A stretch of 64,000 nucleotides of DNA from Chrysomallon squamiferum (Eukaryota; Mollusca; Gastropoda; Neomphalida; Peltospiridae), in NCBI GenBank assembly GCA_012295275.1, contig CM022670.1:27055244-27119243 (forward strand), given 5' to 3'. A model generated the notes under the pieces. It searched no databases and was not told where the DNA came from. It saw only the letters and a list, made by a program, of their open reading frames with translations. Positions 14,001 to 25,778 of the stretch are shown piece by piece (the first letter of the stretch is position 1; each line of letters opens with the position of its first letter). The translations under genes were made by a program, and so were the position numbers.

Positions 14001-15702
14001 CGTGTTTCCACACTGCTGACCAGGAAACCATGAGCAGTGATGACCTGCTTGACCCAAACAGTGTCCACTCGCCACTGCAGGCAAGTGAGCAGCAAGTTTC
14101 CTTTAAGTCAGAAGTTACACAGTCACCAAAGGTTTCACCAAGTCACACAGCTGATCAGGGTGAGTTTGCTTTCTAGTAACATTACTTAGAAATGGATAAA
14201 ACAATATGTTATTTAAGAAAATAGAAATGTGGATTTTAATAAATATATTGTTATTTTGACTTTAGTATTAAGTTTGAATTTTCACTATTCTTACTTCATA
14301 AAGTACAAGAACAGTTAATCAGTGCTGAAATGTAATATTTGTTTAAAATATTTTTGTTATGTGATAGTTATTTAAGAAGATTTTGGCTTTACCATTATGT
14401 TTGTATGGTGTATATCAGAAGCATTTAACAGAATATAAATTTTAATAACTTTTGATTTTATTTATACTAAATATATATTGTCTGGATGTAGAGATACAGC
14501 ATATCTTTTTGATACAGTTAAAGGTTATTATTAAAAGAGTTGAATACTGAGATAATGTAAGAAATTGTATGTCTTTTAATACAGATAGTGACAAAGTTAC
14601 AACAAAAAAATACATCTGTTTCTCAAACAGTAAAATAGATATCTTTTATTATTTTTTCTTCACTGGTGTCAATACATATTTTGCTGTACTAAATAAAATT
14701 AATTTGACACATTTTGATTTGATATTGGTCTGTTATTAATAATAATTTATTTAACAATTTTATTGCTGGATATATTTTTGGACAAAAATTGCTTTTCAAT
14801 TCATGTTTTTAACATTACGAAATATTCATATTTAAACATATTACTGGATTTTAATATATTTTTATATCCTTTTAGAGAGATTAGATTTTATACTGTTTAT
14901 CTTTCAATGCTTCTTAAATGTTTTAATTTGTCAAATAAATTTATTAAGTTATTATTGTAATTTATGTATCAAACTATAAAAATGATCCTGATTTTCTGCC
15001 ATTGTTTTTAAATAATCTAATTTTAAGAAAAATAAAAAGAAAACAGCCATTTCAGTCTGTTGATGCTATTTTCATTGTTTTGTTTCCATTGACCTAGGAA
15101 ACAGGAAGAAAATGTTAATTTGATTCAGTGTGTGGTCAGTCAAATACAAACTGCTGTTAGTTAAAGCAACCTGTATTCAGTATATTGTCATAGTTAGAAG
15201 AAGAGATTTTGGAATTATTTTGAGTTATTATCACAGTGTAAATAACTTTATATTTCAGCTGCAATGCAGGAATCACGAGAATGTCACTGTAAGGAAGAGG
15301 TAGAAAAAGAAGAAGCTGTTGCCATGGCAAAAGCAATGGAGGTATCCTACGTGCAGGATCCTTGTCCTGTAGTCCCAGGACTCACACCAACCAGCAAGGA
15401 GGAGGTCATCACCATTCGCATACAGCCAGATGTGAGCTTTCTGTATATTTTAAAATAATATTTCATTATTTGATTCTCTTTCAACCAAATAAAAGAGAGA
15501 AGAAAACCAAACAGAATTTATAGAAATAATAATGGTCAGTTATTATTACAGTGAAAATGTTGTATGGGCACTGAAAGAAAATTTTAGTTGAATAATGTCT
15601 TGTTAAATGCATATTTCAAAACCACTTCTTTTGATTTTTTTATAATTTTTACTATTGGCATGTTTTGTTTTTATTTTATTTATTTTTTTGAATATTTGTT
15701 TG

Positions 15703-15741
<39 letters not shown>

Positions 15742-18700
15742 TTTTTTTTTTTTGCTCTGTGTTGAAAGATGATATTGAAAATCAATAACATCAAGAAGTG
15801 ATTTGCAACACAAGAATAACTTAATTTATTAGTTCAAACTGACAAAGACATCATTAAAAACAGTGGTATACTTTTAATAGTTTATTTTATTAGTATTCTT
15901 TATGTCTCCTGAAAGACATGATATTAAAAATTGTGTATGCTGTTAGGATATTTGTTCTACTGGTATTTTTTTAACCTTTGTAAAGATGTAAAATTTAAAA
16001 CACTCTGTTTTACTGCTATCGTTATAAATTTTTTTTTTTTTTTTAAATTACCCAGGAAGACTGCATGAATGGTGTTGCTGTAGACCATCCATCAATATAC
16101 TATGAAGGAATCCACTGGTTGAAAGGTCCTCTGCTTGGAACTGGAGCCTATAGCACTTGTTACCAGGCCAGAGATGTGGCCACAGGAGTTCTCATGGCTG
16201 TTAAACAGGTGAGCTTGGTTTCAGTGATCTGTCGTGGGGTCAGGAGAATCCCCAGAAGTTATTACACATGAAACTGATTAGTATGGTTAACATTAAGAAA
16301 TTGATATTATGATCCACTGCAATGTAATAAAACTGATATCATATTATTGTAAATTTCTTAGTTTATTATATTTATAGGTTAAAATTTTTAAAATGCTATA
16401 TATTTTATGGAAAAAAAAAATTGATAAATAAATGGAATGAAAGAAAGTTATAATGACAGGAATAATTATTAAAGTTGTACTCTTGTTACATATGAAAATT
16501 ATCTTTTAATTTGCTTGCATTGTTTCAGTAATGTGTATACTAATCAAATAAAATAAAAATCATATTCTTATGATGATGTGATTTCTTTCACCTTCTGAAC
16601 CCTTGCTTAATAAAATTAACTAACCAGTTCCTTGTCCAAATTTACCAGAAAAACCAATATTCCATATTAATTGTATGAAAATTTTATATCAAACAAGCAA
16701 AAATATCACCAAGAGTGGTTTTATTTTCAAAATCATTGTATATACAAACAACACAAGAGACAAATGTCATGACATCATTGGTATATTCCTGCAGATTTCC
16801 TTTTGTCGTAACTCGCCAGCTGAGCAGGACAGTGTGATAGAGGCTATAAAAGAAGAAGTTCAAATGATGTCAAGACTAAATCACCCGAACATCGTCCGTA
16901 TTTTTGGAGCAACGAAACAGGGCTGCCATTTTAATATGTTTGTTGAGTGGATGCCTGGTTAGTGACATCTAAATTCATAATGTTTTAGAAAAACATTTTT
17001 TTTTTTTTTTTTTTTTGGTCATTTGGCCAGAATCATACGAAGAAGGGGATATATATACTCAGTGTGTTAATGTGTGAGTGTGGGTGTATGTGTGCATGTG
17101 TGCAAATCTGTTCCTTGTGAATGGGGTAACTGATGTAATTTGTCTGACATGACAGTTTTTACAGTCAGAGCTGCCTTTAAAAATATTCTGTATCATTTTT
17201 GTTCAGAATTATTTTATATCAACCTGATTTTGTTAAATGGTACACTTACATATATTTTAATGTCAGTTTTTGTGAACCAGATTATATTATATTAATTTGA
17301 TTATATCATTAGTTAAATATAATCTTTAAGTTTAATACTGTAAACAAATGAGTTAGAAAACAAATCTGAGTTTTAAAAGGTCCTTCCTGGCTGATTCCAT
17401 AAGCTGTGCTTTGTTTAGTTTATGCCTATTTATGGACCATGTTTTGTTGAATATAGAGTGAATAGATGGTTGTGTAAGACTATAGGCTACAGCCATGACT
17501 ATTTGTAATTTAATGCAGTAAAGCATAAAAAATGCTGTTTGATTTTCACTAACAGACCAAAGTTAGATATTAAAAAACTAATTTTTAAATGCATATCAAA
17601 ACTAAATTTTATTAGGTGTAAAATTTAGACATTTATATTATTTAGTCAATTGTTTTTGTACTTGGTAACACTATAAAAGGTTATAAAATGTTTAAATTGA
17701 TATTTTAATTATAAAACAATGAATATCTTACTAGTGTAACTGTTTTATTTTTAAGGTGGTTCTTTGACATATTTACTTGGTCGCTATGGAGCTTTCTCAG
17801 ACTATGTTATCACCAACTACACAAGACAAATACTCAGGGGACTTGCTTATCTCCATGACAACCATTTGTTACATAGAGATCTCAAAGGTAGGTATTGCAG
17901 AAGAATTTTAATTATTTATTTATTTATATATATTTTTTTTTAAATTTTTTATATTTTTAAATTAGCTGTGAATTAATGCTAGATATTAATTATTATTTAT
18001 TTAGTTTTTATAAATAAGAAGTATTCCTTATTTATTTATGGTAAGTTTTGGAGATGTTTTTCACCTGTGAGCATAAACAAATCTTGGAAAATTGTTGTTT
18101 CAAGATGTATTGTGTGGAAAAATAAATTTAATTTATGTTTCATCAAAAAAAAAAACAGTCAAATTAATATTTTTTAAAATACATTTTGGAAGATTTAGTA
18201 CTGTCAGTTAGGATTTTACTGTTGTGATATTTGTCTACAAGACCAGGACTGAACAATTGAGACTGAATTATTTTTAACTTTTCTGCAAAATTGTCCACCA
18301 GAAATACCCAACAGAGTTATGGAAATTCAAATTTATACATCTGTATGAACCATGTAATAACTATTAACTAACAAGTATTTATCATTTATTTATTTAAAAT
18401 AAATACAGATGTTGCATTTTGTTTTATTTACCTTTTGTTTTTTTTTTTATGCACTTATGGGCATTGCATTATTTATTTACCTAGGTTTGGGTTTTTTAAC
18501 ACCTGTGTTTTAATGTATTTACCTCTTTCTCTAGGTGCTAACCTTCTAGTGGACAGTTCAGGACAACGTTTACGAATTTGTGACTTTGGGGCTGCTGCGA
18601 GGTTAGCATCGCATGCCACAGGGGCTGGCGAGTTTCAGGGACAGCTGCTGGGTACCATTGCTTTCATGGCTCCAGAGGTAAGCTTCAGATCAGTTGTAAT

Positions 18701-19992
18701 ATAGAAATACCTTAAGTTACCTTGTTGCTTGCACAGAAATTTATAACAGATTAAAATGACCAACAAATGATCAAGATTATCAAGAAAGATATAAAACTGT
18801 AACAGTTTTATTAGGTTTTTAGAAAAGTGATCTGTTAATTATAGAAAATTAATTTAATAAAAGTAACAATAGTATTTTATTTCAAAATATTTTTGACAAT
18901 TTGTTTCTGTATTTGGTTTGTTTTTTGATATTAAGTTTTATCTAAGTGTATTTAGTATGTTTATTGGTTGATTTTTGTGAGTAGTAAACATTTTAGCTAA
19001 AATTATACACTGTTGCAAATATATTATATTTTATTTTATTATTTTATTATTATTATTTTATTGTTGTTGAAATGAATTATCTAAGCTAGATATTGTGTTT
19101 TCACTGCAAATTTTGTAAACCGTATTTAAAAATTCTAGGTGTTAAGGGGAGAGAACTACGGTCGTGCGTGTGATGTGTGGAGTGTAGGTTGCTGTATGAT
19201 TGAGATGAAGACAACTAAACCACCTTGGAATGCTCAGTACCTCTCCAACCACCTGGCGCTTATTTTCAAGGTAGTCAATTTGTCACAAGTCTATTTACAC
19301 ATTTCTTTATAGTAGTTATTTATTATTTTGTAGTATTATTTGCTTTTTAAACTACTATATTTTTATTTATTTATTTTCTTTTATTATTATTTTTGCTTGA
19401 AAGTTTTATAGATATAATAACTGAGAAATAAAGTTGGTTGTTATTGTTTGTCCCAATTTTTGTTTGTTTTGTTTTGTTTTGTTCTGTCATATTTTGAGTC
19501 CAAATTAATAAACAAAATGAAACCCAAAAGTCGTCTAAAGTCTGTCAGTGATAGATAAATAATGAACTGTTCAAAAACTAGGCCATAACAGGAAACCACA
19601 AACCATAGGCCATTTTTTTTTTATAAAACCATGCAGTTCACCCTGTCTGGGACAGGTAAATTGCATAGTTGCCACACCAGGGAAGATAATGTCTGCTCTT
19701 TCACCAGCCAAAAATTACACTCCTGTTTGTAGCCAACTGTCAATGATTTAAATTTGTGTGCAGATAACATTTTTATCTCTCGCAATTTTCTAAAGCTTTG
19801 TCGTCTTAAAGTTATTCTCATTTTATCATTTTTCAGATTGCCTCGTCAGTGGAGCCTCCACCGATTCCAGACAACCTGTCTCCCGCCATTAAAGACCTGA
19901 TGCTGCGATGTCTCGAGCATCAGTCCGAGTTTCGCCCGACAGCAAAAGAACTTCTTATGCATCCCCTCTTTACTCAGTATCAAAACATATAG
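5005..19992 (+). CDS. MAP3K1 (MEKK1) mitogen-activated protein kinase kinase kinase, complete, 21 exons
   Basis: This is a serine/threonine kinase and E3 ubiquitin ligase upstream of the JNK/ERK pathways. Exons, all with GT/AG borders and consistent phase: 5005-5282, 5975-6104, 6321-6368, 6618-6752, 7118-7330, 8389-8505, 8880-9034, 9310-9431, 9993-10080, 10577-10718, 10931-11173, 11909-12030, 12430-12521, 12879-14159, 15259-15431, 16056-16208, 16795-16957, 17756-17887, 18535-18677, 19139-19270, 19837-19992. The sum is 4,218 nt, or 1,405 aa plus TAG; human MAP3K1 is about 1,512 aa. Domain order: [12 protein letters not shown] motif, SWIM (residues 270-280), RING (368-416), TOG-like region, disordered linker, kinase (about 1128-1402). 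The start at 5005 (AAAATGGCG) was chosen as the first ATG giving an open exon 1. Exon 1 is the least certain because this end is poorly conserved in the family. An AATAAA follows 228 nt after the stop. Confidence 0.95.
8389..8505 (+). CDS. MAP3K1 exon 6: SWIM zinc finger
   Basis: This exon encodes the core of the SWIM domain. The pattern [11 protein letters not shown] gives the C-x-C-x5-C-x-H zinc ligands (residues 270, 272, 278, 280), followed by LFVMLRVFQ and a WNKTLKNYE segment that closely matches vertebrate MAP3K1. In this kinase family the SWIM domain takes part in substrate recognition (c-Jun) next to the RING ubiquitin-ligase domain. The exon is exactly 39 codons in phase 0, and its neighbour upstream is also phase 0, so it could be skipped without a frameshift; there is no evidence that this happens. 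Confidence 0.93.
9310..10080 (+). CDS. MAP3K1 exons 8-9: RING/PHD-like zinc finger
   Basis: The RING finger is split over exons 9310-9431 and 9993-10080. Visible ligands are CPIC (residues 368 and 371), CENGC, the HHHC cluster, and CPLC (413 and 416) followed by RTRW. The donor falls inside the conserved IW pair: the T of Trp400 ends exon 8 and GG starts exon 9, restoring [18 protein letters not shown]. This arrangement is the same as in vertebrate MAP3K1, where the domain gives E3 ubiquitin-ligase activity toward ERK1/2 and c-Jun. All zinc-binding residues are present, so ligase activity is likely kept. Confidence 0.93.
10931..12521 (+). CDS. MAP3K1 exons 11-13: conserved helical (TOG-like) region
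   Basis: Three exons (10931-11173, 11909-12030, 12430-12521) encode the helical repeat region after the RING. Recognisable stretches are [42 protein letters not shown] and [19 protein letters not shown], each close to the vertebrate protein. This part of MAP3K1 has been described as a TOG domain that binds tubulin; that role is family knowledge, not something seen here. An insertion rich in G, R, T and Q residues sits where the vertebrate protein also has a variable serine/glycine loop. Confidence 0.85.
12879..14159 (+). CDS. MAP3K1 exon 14: long exon, end of helical region and disordered linker
   Basis: A single 1,281-nt exon covers residues about 629-1055. The first third still resembles the family ([43 protein letters not shown]). 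The rest is a low-similarity, Ser/Pro/Thr-rich linker with many possible proline-directed phosphorylation sites (for example [11 protein letters not shown] and [11 protein letters not shown]), a basic patch ([14 protein letters not shown]) and acidic stretches. Near the end, VSFKSEV matches a short conserved motif before the kinase. The 5' end joins with one leftover base from exon 13, and the donor is GATCAGG|GTGAGT. Confidence 0.92.
16056..19992 (+). CDS. MAP3K1 exons 16-21: STE11-type protein kinase domain
   Basis: Six exons encode the catalytic domain. The glycine loop is [11 protein letters not shown], the ATP-anchoring lysine is in MAVKQ (K1163), the C-helix region is [16 protein letters not shown], and the hinge carries FVEWMPGGSL. 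The catalytic loop is HRDLKGANLL (residues 1258-1267), the metal-binding DFG is at 1279-1281 ([11 protein letters not shown]), and the activation segment ends GTIAFMAPE. Helix F has CDVWSVGC, and the C-lobe ends [13 protein letters not shown]. Every catalytic residue is present, so an active kinase is expected. The protein ends with a short QYQNI tail right after the kinase fold, as in other MAP3K1 proteins. Confidence 0.96.
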
Positions 19993-20082
19993 CAGCCAGC
20001 CGTGCCTTCCACAGAGAGATCAGCAGATTTATTTTGAGAAACATTTACAACACAGGTTACTGTTGTGCTACATTCAAGTATT

Positions 20083-20109
20083 ATCATCATCATCATCATC
20101 ATCATCATT
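20083..20109. repeat. (ATC)n microsatellite in the MAP3K1 3' UTR
   Basis: A short ATC/CAT run lies between the stop codon and the AATAAA, so it is probably transcribed in the MAP3K1 mRNA. Runs in translation would give His, but it lies beyond the stop. Confidence 0.75.
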
Positions 20110-20219
20110 ATTATAGTGCATGTAATATATTTAATAAGTATTTCTAATTTTTATACTAGATCATGTTAAATGAACAATAATATATTATATGTATTTCCTC
20201 ACAAATGTTACATTGAATC

Positions 20220-20225
20220 AATAAA
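20220..20225 (+). terminator. Candidate MAP3K1 polyadenylation signal (AATAAA)
   Basis: A canonical AATAAA lies 228 nt downstream of the MAP3K1 stop, followed by GAGTTCTTG and later a T-rich stretch. It is the first canonical signal after the stop. Longer 3' UTRs using later signals cannot be excluded. Confidence 0.55.
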
Positions 20226-20304
20226 GAGTTCTTGATTCAGATCTTGTGGACAGCTTTATGAAGAAAGCAATGCAGTTTAATTTTTGTACTGAGCTATGTT
20301 TATT

Positions 20305-20306
<2 letters not shown>

Positions 20307-20344
<38 letters not shown>
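20307..20344. repeat. Poly-T tract of 38 bases
   Basis: An uninterrupted T tract just downstream of the MAP3K1 3' end. It could be the reversed poly-A tail of a retroposed insert or simple slippage; no target duplication was found. Confidence 0.8.
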
Positions 20345-20348
<4 letters not shown>

Positions 20349-21930
20349 AATTCTTATAATTGGATGCATATCAGTACTAATCTGAGAAGTAATTTTCTGT
20401 AATTTTATTTTACTTTTTTTTTGCAATGGTATGTAAGTTTTATTTTACCATACTAATTTGCATTCTTTAGCATAATTTCCATAGGCTTTAAAATCATTAT
20501 CTAGACAATCAAATGTTCATGTTCTGAAAAACAACTTGACAAGTGCTCTTTATTGTAAAATGAATATTTGTGAGAAAATATTTTTTTCCTAATATCTTGA
20601 TTTGCAATGCCATTTTCCCATAATTCAGGTGTGATTTCTGTGATATTTTGTTTTGAATTATTTATAAATATGTATATAGTTTTATTTATCTCAAACAGAG
20701 AATTATTTTATTTATTAGATTATTATTTGCTTTGATGTTGTCAATAAATAATTCATATGTGCCATTTCTTTTCTGTTTAAAGATTTCTTCTTTTTTCTTC
20801 TTCTTTTTTTTTCTATTATTTTATATAGGAATTTTTCCAGTATATATGAAAAAAAAAAAAAGGCAACAATACTGCTTTTTGAAATTTCTGAAAGATTTAT
20901 AATATGCAAGGGAATTTTTTTTTTTTTCAGATTAGACATAATATATTATGATTTTATAAAATGATAATTTCTGAGAATAATGCATCATAAATTACTTTTA
21001 GAGTAAAGAATGTTCGCATGATCTGTCTTACAGTTTCACAACTACATTTAATGAGAACATATCAAAAACATAATGCTTTGACCTATTTAGTGTACATATC
21101 AAATTTCTTTAATGTAATTTGTTATTATTATTCTTTAAAAATACAAAAAAAAACTTACAGTAACAAAGAAGCTTGCAAAATCTACAAATGCTGGATTTTA
21201 ATATTTATAAATAAAATTGTTTTGTTTGTTACTTGACTGATGAATTTATCATAGTCTTCATCTTAGTGCTTGTCATTTTCACCCATATTCTAAAAGGTTT
21301 CCTGCTTGTATTTTATAAGTTTGTTCTGTTCCTTGAACTTACGTTGTTTAACACATTTGAGATATTTTTTTATGAATGGTTATTTGATACAGTTTTATTT
21401 AAAAAAAACTAAAAGTTAATATGTTTTTTGACACTAAAATTTATTCTTTAATGGAAAAAATACTGAGAACATTTTATTTGCATTTTAGTACCTAACCTTT
21501 AAAAAAAATAGAGCTTAAGAATCCTTACAATTACTGTGTTCATTCATATTTTCTTTTTTATTAAGTTGTTATTATTTTATTTGTTAAATCAAAACTATAT
21601 TTTAAGGTTTGATTATTTTTATACTTTTTTATTGATTTATTAGTTATTTATTATTATTATTTTTTACCTCAGTCAAGTTTGGTGTGTGTGCAATTATATA
21701 TATATCATTATATGTGATATCCTTCTGATTAACTATTCCATACTGAGAGAAAATAATAAACAGGATTTATGCTTTGTATTTAATTTGCTATTGTTTAAGT
21801 TAATGTAGATGCAGGTAGATAGAAGAATGAGGGAAAATGGTATTGTTGTCAAGATTTATTGAAACGTTCATAGAATTTATACTCAGGTTTGTATTTATGA
21901 GTGGTGAAAGATAAAATGTTAGTGTGTTTG

Positions 21931-22177
21931 CAAATTTTTTTTTTTTCAAATTCAACATATCTGTTTTTGTCTGGCAGTGAAATTTAATTACTGAAGTTGA
22001 ATGTTAAGTATGTTTGTATGTATTTTTACATATCTGTGAATTTTCCATAAAATGTTTTTTTTTTTTTTTTTTTTTCAAATTCAACATATCTGCTTTTCTC
22101 TGGCACTGAAATTTTATTACTGAAGTTAAATGTTAAGTATGTTTGTATGTATTTTTACATATCTGTGAATTTTCCAT
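21931..22177. repeat. Two-copy tandem duplication, period 129 bp
   Basis: Each copy starts with a T tract followed by TTCAACATATCTG and ends with TACATATCTGTGAATTTTCCAT. Shared anchors at 21951/22080 and 22048/22177 both give a spacing of 129 bp. The copies differ at only a few positions (for example GTTTTTGTC versus CTTTTCTC), so the duplication is fairly recent. Confidence 0.9.
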
Positions 22178-22552
22178 CGCACAGTGTATGTTAAATGTAA
22201 CTTTATTTGAACTATGCATCTAATACACCCAGGTGACAAATGCATGCAGACACAGCAAAACAACTTAAACACAGTGATTTTTAAAACATTATAGGATGAT
22301 ACAGATTAAATTACTGTTCATGAAACTAAATATGCTGACACTTTTTAATTTGTTTAATATTCGAAATTGTTATGGTTTAATTTGACTGAAAAAGCTAGCT
22401 CTGTGTATTGTAAGTACTTAAATTGATACAAAGTCTGAATTACATAAGTCCAAGATAAAAGAAAAGTCAACTTCAATGTGTGCAGTTTGGTAAAGACTGC
22501 CCAAATTAAATATCTAAGTATATCCAGGCAATTGTTTTTGATGGTTTTCCTC

Positions 22553-22617
22553 TTTTTTTTTTTTTTTTTTTTTTTTTCTTATTATTTTCTTTAAAAAAAA
22601 AAAAAAAAAAAAAAAAA
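22553..22617. repeat. T25 tract followed by A25 tract (inverted pair)
   Basis: A run of T (22553-22577) and a run of A (22593-22617) are separated by 15 bases. In single strand or RNA they could form a perfect 25-bp A/T stem. Confidence 0.85.
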
Positions 22618-23299
22618 GGTAAAATGTCTTTGATCTGGAGAGAAAGATAAATGATATGTCTCAGTATTAACCTAGATGTAAATGTCTGTGTTAACTGTTA
22701 ATTCATACAGTTTATACAAATACATGTTCATGTTCACTGCCAGTTTTCTTTTTTTCCTTTTTTCTTTTATTATTATTTTTAATTTTATATTACTTTTAAA
22801 AGCTAGCTTTTGAATAATCTTGAATGAACAAACAAAATTGTTAAAATATTTGCATTTTAACATTTTTGTATATTAGTCAGGCTTGAATACATAGTAATAT
22901 TTGTTTATTTTTTAATTTTTTATTTCTTTTGTTTGTTTTGAGTTTTAATGTATTAATTTCATTCTTAATGTTTAACATAATCAAATAATAGATTCTACAA
23001 ATTCCCCACCAAAACTTAATGTTAGTGAATTTAAATTTCAGATTTTTTTTTAACAAAAGACATATTGCATGAGGATATGCAGTCTTTTTTTTTCAGAAAA
23101 ATTTCATGGAAACCATTGTTATTTCAACATTCATATAGTTCTAAAAAAGATCATTTCTTCTTTATTTTATTTTTTTATTTCTTTATTTTTTTGTTATTCA
23201 TAAGTAGTTATTTTGCTGTATAGAGTCACTTCATTCAGTAACTATATGTAATATCATTTAACTAATAGTGTGAAATAATAAATCAGAATGAAACTTCTG

Positions 23300-23338
23300 C
23301 AAACCACTGCAGGCTCAGTGGTTTGTGACAGTGGTTTG
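23300..23338. repeat. Small inverted plus direct repeat (CAGTGGTTTG)
   Basis: CAAACCACTG at 23300-23309 is the exact complement of CAGTGGTTTG at 23316-23325, with a 6-base loop. A second direct copy of CAGTGGTTTG lies at 23329-23338, so two alternative hairpins are possible. Function unknown. Confidence 0.7.
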
Positions 23339-24558
23339 TGACAGGATTTTGTTTAGGGGGTGGGGTTGTCAGGGTTGTTTTTTTTTGTAACTCTTTAAAT
23401 TGTTTATTTGCATATCTGTCTCTTTACTCAGTTTATTATGTTGAACATTATCTTGTAACTATTATTGAACAGAATTCAGTGAAAATATTTCTTACTACTT
23501 CTTCTTACAATTAATACAACTACCACTACTATTACTATTACCATAGTTAAAATTATCAGACAGATCTGAGAGTTTGAAAACTAAAAAATATGAAGAAGTA
23601 AATCTGGATATTTTCAAATAAGATATTCAGAATGGTTATTTGCATAATAAAATATAATTTTTTTCTAATATAAAATATATATTTCTTTATATACAAAATG
23701 TTCTTTTCTTATGTCTTGGAAATATATATTGTATCATGTTAGTGCTTTTTGCTTTCTTTCTGTCTTTTTTCTTTCTTTTTTACCCCAGTTTTAAATCTGT
23801 TTTATATAAAGTAATATAAAAATAATCTTAATCATATAAAGTTGGGTTTTTTTACTTAACACACAGCTGCCATTTAATGAAGAATTATTGTTGTTTTTAA
23901 ATTTGGGTGTTTTCTCTGTTACTTGAAGATTTAAAAAATAATTGTTTGAGTGAAAAATGTGCTAAGTAGGAGGTTTACAAGTTGATAGACATAGGTAAGT
24001 AGGTAGGTAGGTTGATGAATAAGATGGTAGCAGATGTTTGATGCTGATATATGACATAACAAATTTATTGACTGTACTAAATATCATATCAGTGTTAAAC
24101 TATTTTCTGTTTTTAAAAAATCAAATCACACTGGCTCTTTTGTGTTTCATTTTTATGAATCTGAGTCAGTGAAACATTTCAATCATTCTATATTTGCTGA
24201 TATACAGTAACTTACAGTTCTATTTTTTGTGTGTATGCCATTTGACAAGGTGAGAATGTGTTTCACCTCTAAAGTCTCTAAATATAAAACAATGTATTTC
24301 CATTTCAAAAACTTTATTTTTTAATGCTTTTCTTAACTTGAAGCCTTGATGTTACAGTTTTTCATGAACAGTGGTTGTTTAGACTAGGCCGGATTCTGTG
24401 CCTTAACAGATTAACTTTAAACAGTTGTAAATAGCTCAGGGCTGGACAGCAGGTGCAATACGTATTAGTCAAATCTTGTCTCGTGCCAAAATTCACAATC
24501 TACGTCTTCCAGTTTTCTCACGTTTACAAAACATCGAGTCAGTCTGTATTATTGAAGA

Positions 24559-24995
24559 GTAAATTATTTTTAATAATATTGTTAAATTATTTGCCACTAT
24601 TAGTTTTGTCACATCTACAATATCAAACAGATTTATATTCTTAAACAGTAAATTATTTTTAATAATGTTGTTAAATTATTTGCCACTATTAGTTTTGTCA
24701 CATCTACAATATCAAACAGATTTATATTCTTAAACAGTAAATTATTTTTAATAATGTTGTTAAATTATTTGCCACTATTAGTTTTGTCACATTACAATAT
24801 CAAACAGATTTATATTCTTAAACAGTAAATTATTTTTAATAATGTTGTTAAATTATTTGCCACTATTAGTTTTGTCACATCTACAATATCAAACAGATCT
24901 GTATTCTTAAACAGGAAATTATTTTTGATAATGTTGTTAAATTATCTGTGTCTTCCAGTCTTCTCACATTTACAAAACAAATGTACCGTCAGATA
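24559..24995. repeat. Minisatellite with an 89-bp unit, about five copies
   Basis: Units begin at 24559, 24648, 24737, 24825 and 24914 (spacing 89, 89, 88, 89). The unit starts GTAAATTATTTTTAATAATG and contains TTTGCCACTATTAGTTTTG. The 88-bp step is one lost base in CACATCTAC. The last copy is diverged and incomplete. A second module, TCTTCCAGTTTTCTCACGTT, flanks the array at about 24505 and, slightly changed, at about 24951, suggesting that the array grew inside an older, longer duplication. Confidence 0.9.
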
Positions 24996-25747
24996 ATCAA
25001 TTATTTTTAATAATGTTGCTTGTTACATCTGATGTTCTAATTCTGATGCAGTGATGTATGTGAAGTAATGCTGATATATATTTTACTTTTTGTGTGGAGA
25101 AAAAAAAAATGAATTGGACTTGTTATAATTAATGTTGGTATATATCATATGTTTCAAAAAATAGAGTGGAAAAAAATATTGTTAATTTTAATTTTATTCA
25201 AGTACATTTTACATATTTATTCTTAACATATACATATTGTAATGCTATAGTTTTATCATAATTTTTATATATGCATGTAATTTGCAGAAAAACATTGTAA
25301 ATTGTAAATCTTGATAGATTTATAACTGTTGACAGATAAGTAATCTGGGAAAACATTTAACTGTTAGTAAGTAAATTTGATATATTTATACTTAATGAAA
25401 TGAAAAACTATTGTAAATTGTAATTGTTGTGCAGATTATTTTAACATACATTTTGAGAAATATTTCATAATTTATCATGAATTAAATTTTAAAGATTTTT
25501 TTTTTTTTCACTAAGTGCACAGGTGCCTTTTGAAATGCCTTGGGCTCACGAATTCAAACAGGGTTATTAAAGAATTTGAAAAAAAATTAATTTGTATATA
25601 ATATATTGTGATTGAGTGATATTCAGCTTTATCAATTTTTAATACATGTATTTTTTTAAAATAGTTTTAAATATATGTGCATTTTGAATTAATAGTCATT
25701 TAAATGGAATGTTTAAAACTTTTTTTTTTTATAATCAGCTGTCTGTC

Positions 25748-25778
<31 letters not shown>

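Noticed and set aside
13522-14084. Minus-strand and alternate-frame open frames inside MAP3K1 exon 14
   Set aside because: They are shadows of the real reading frame, which continues conserved sequence from both neighbouring exons.
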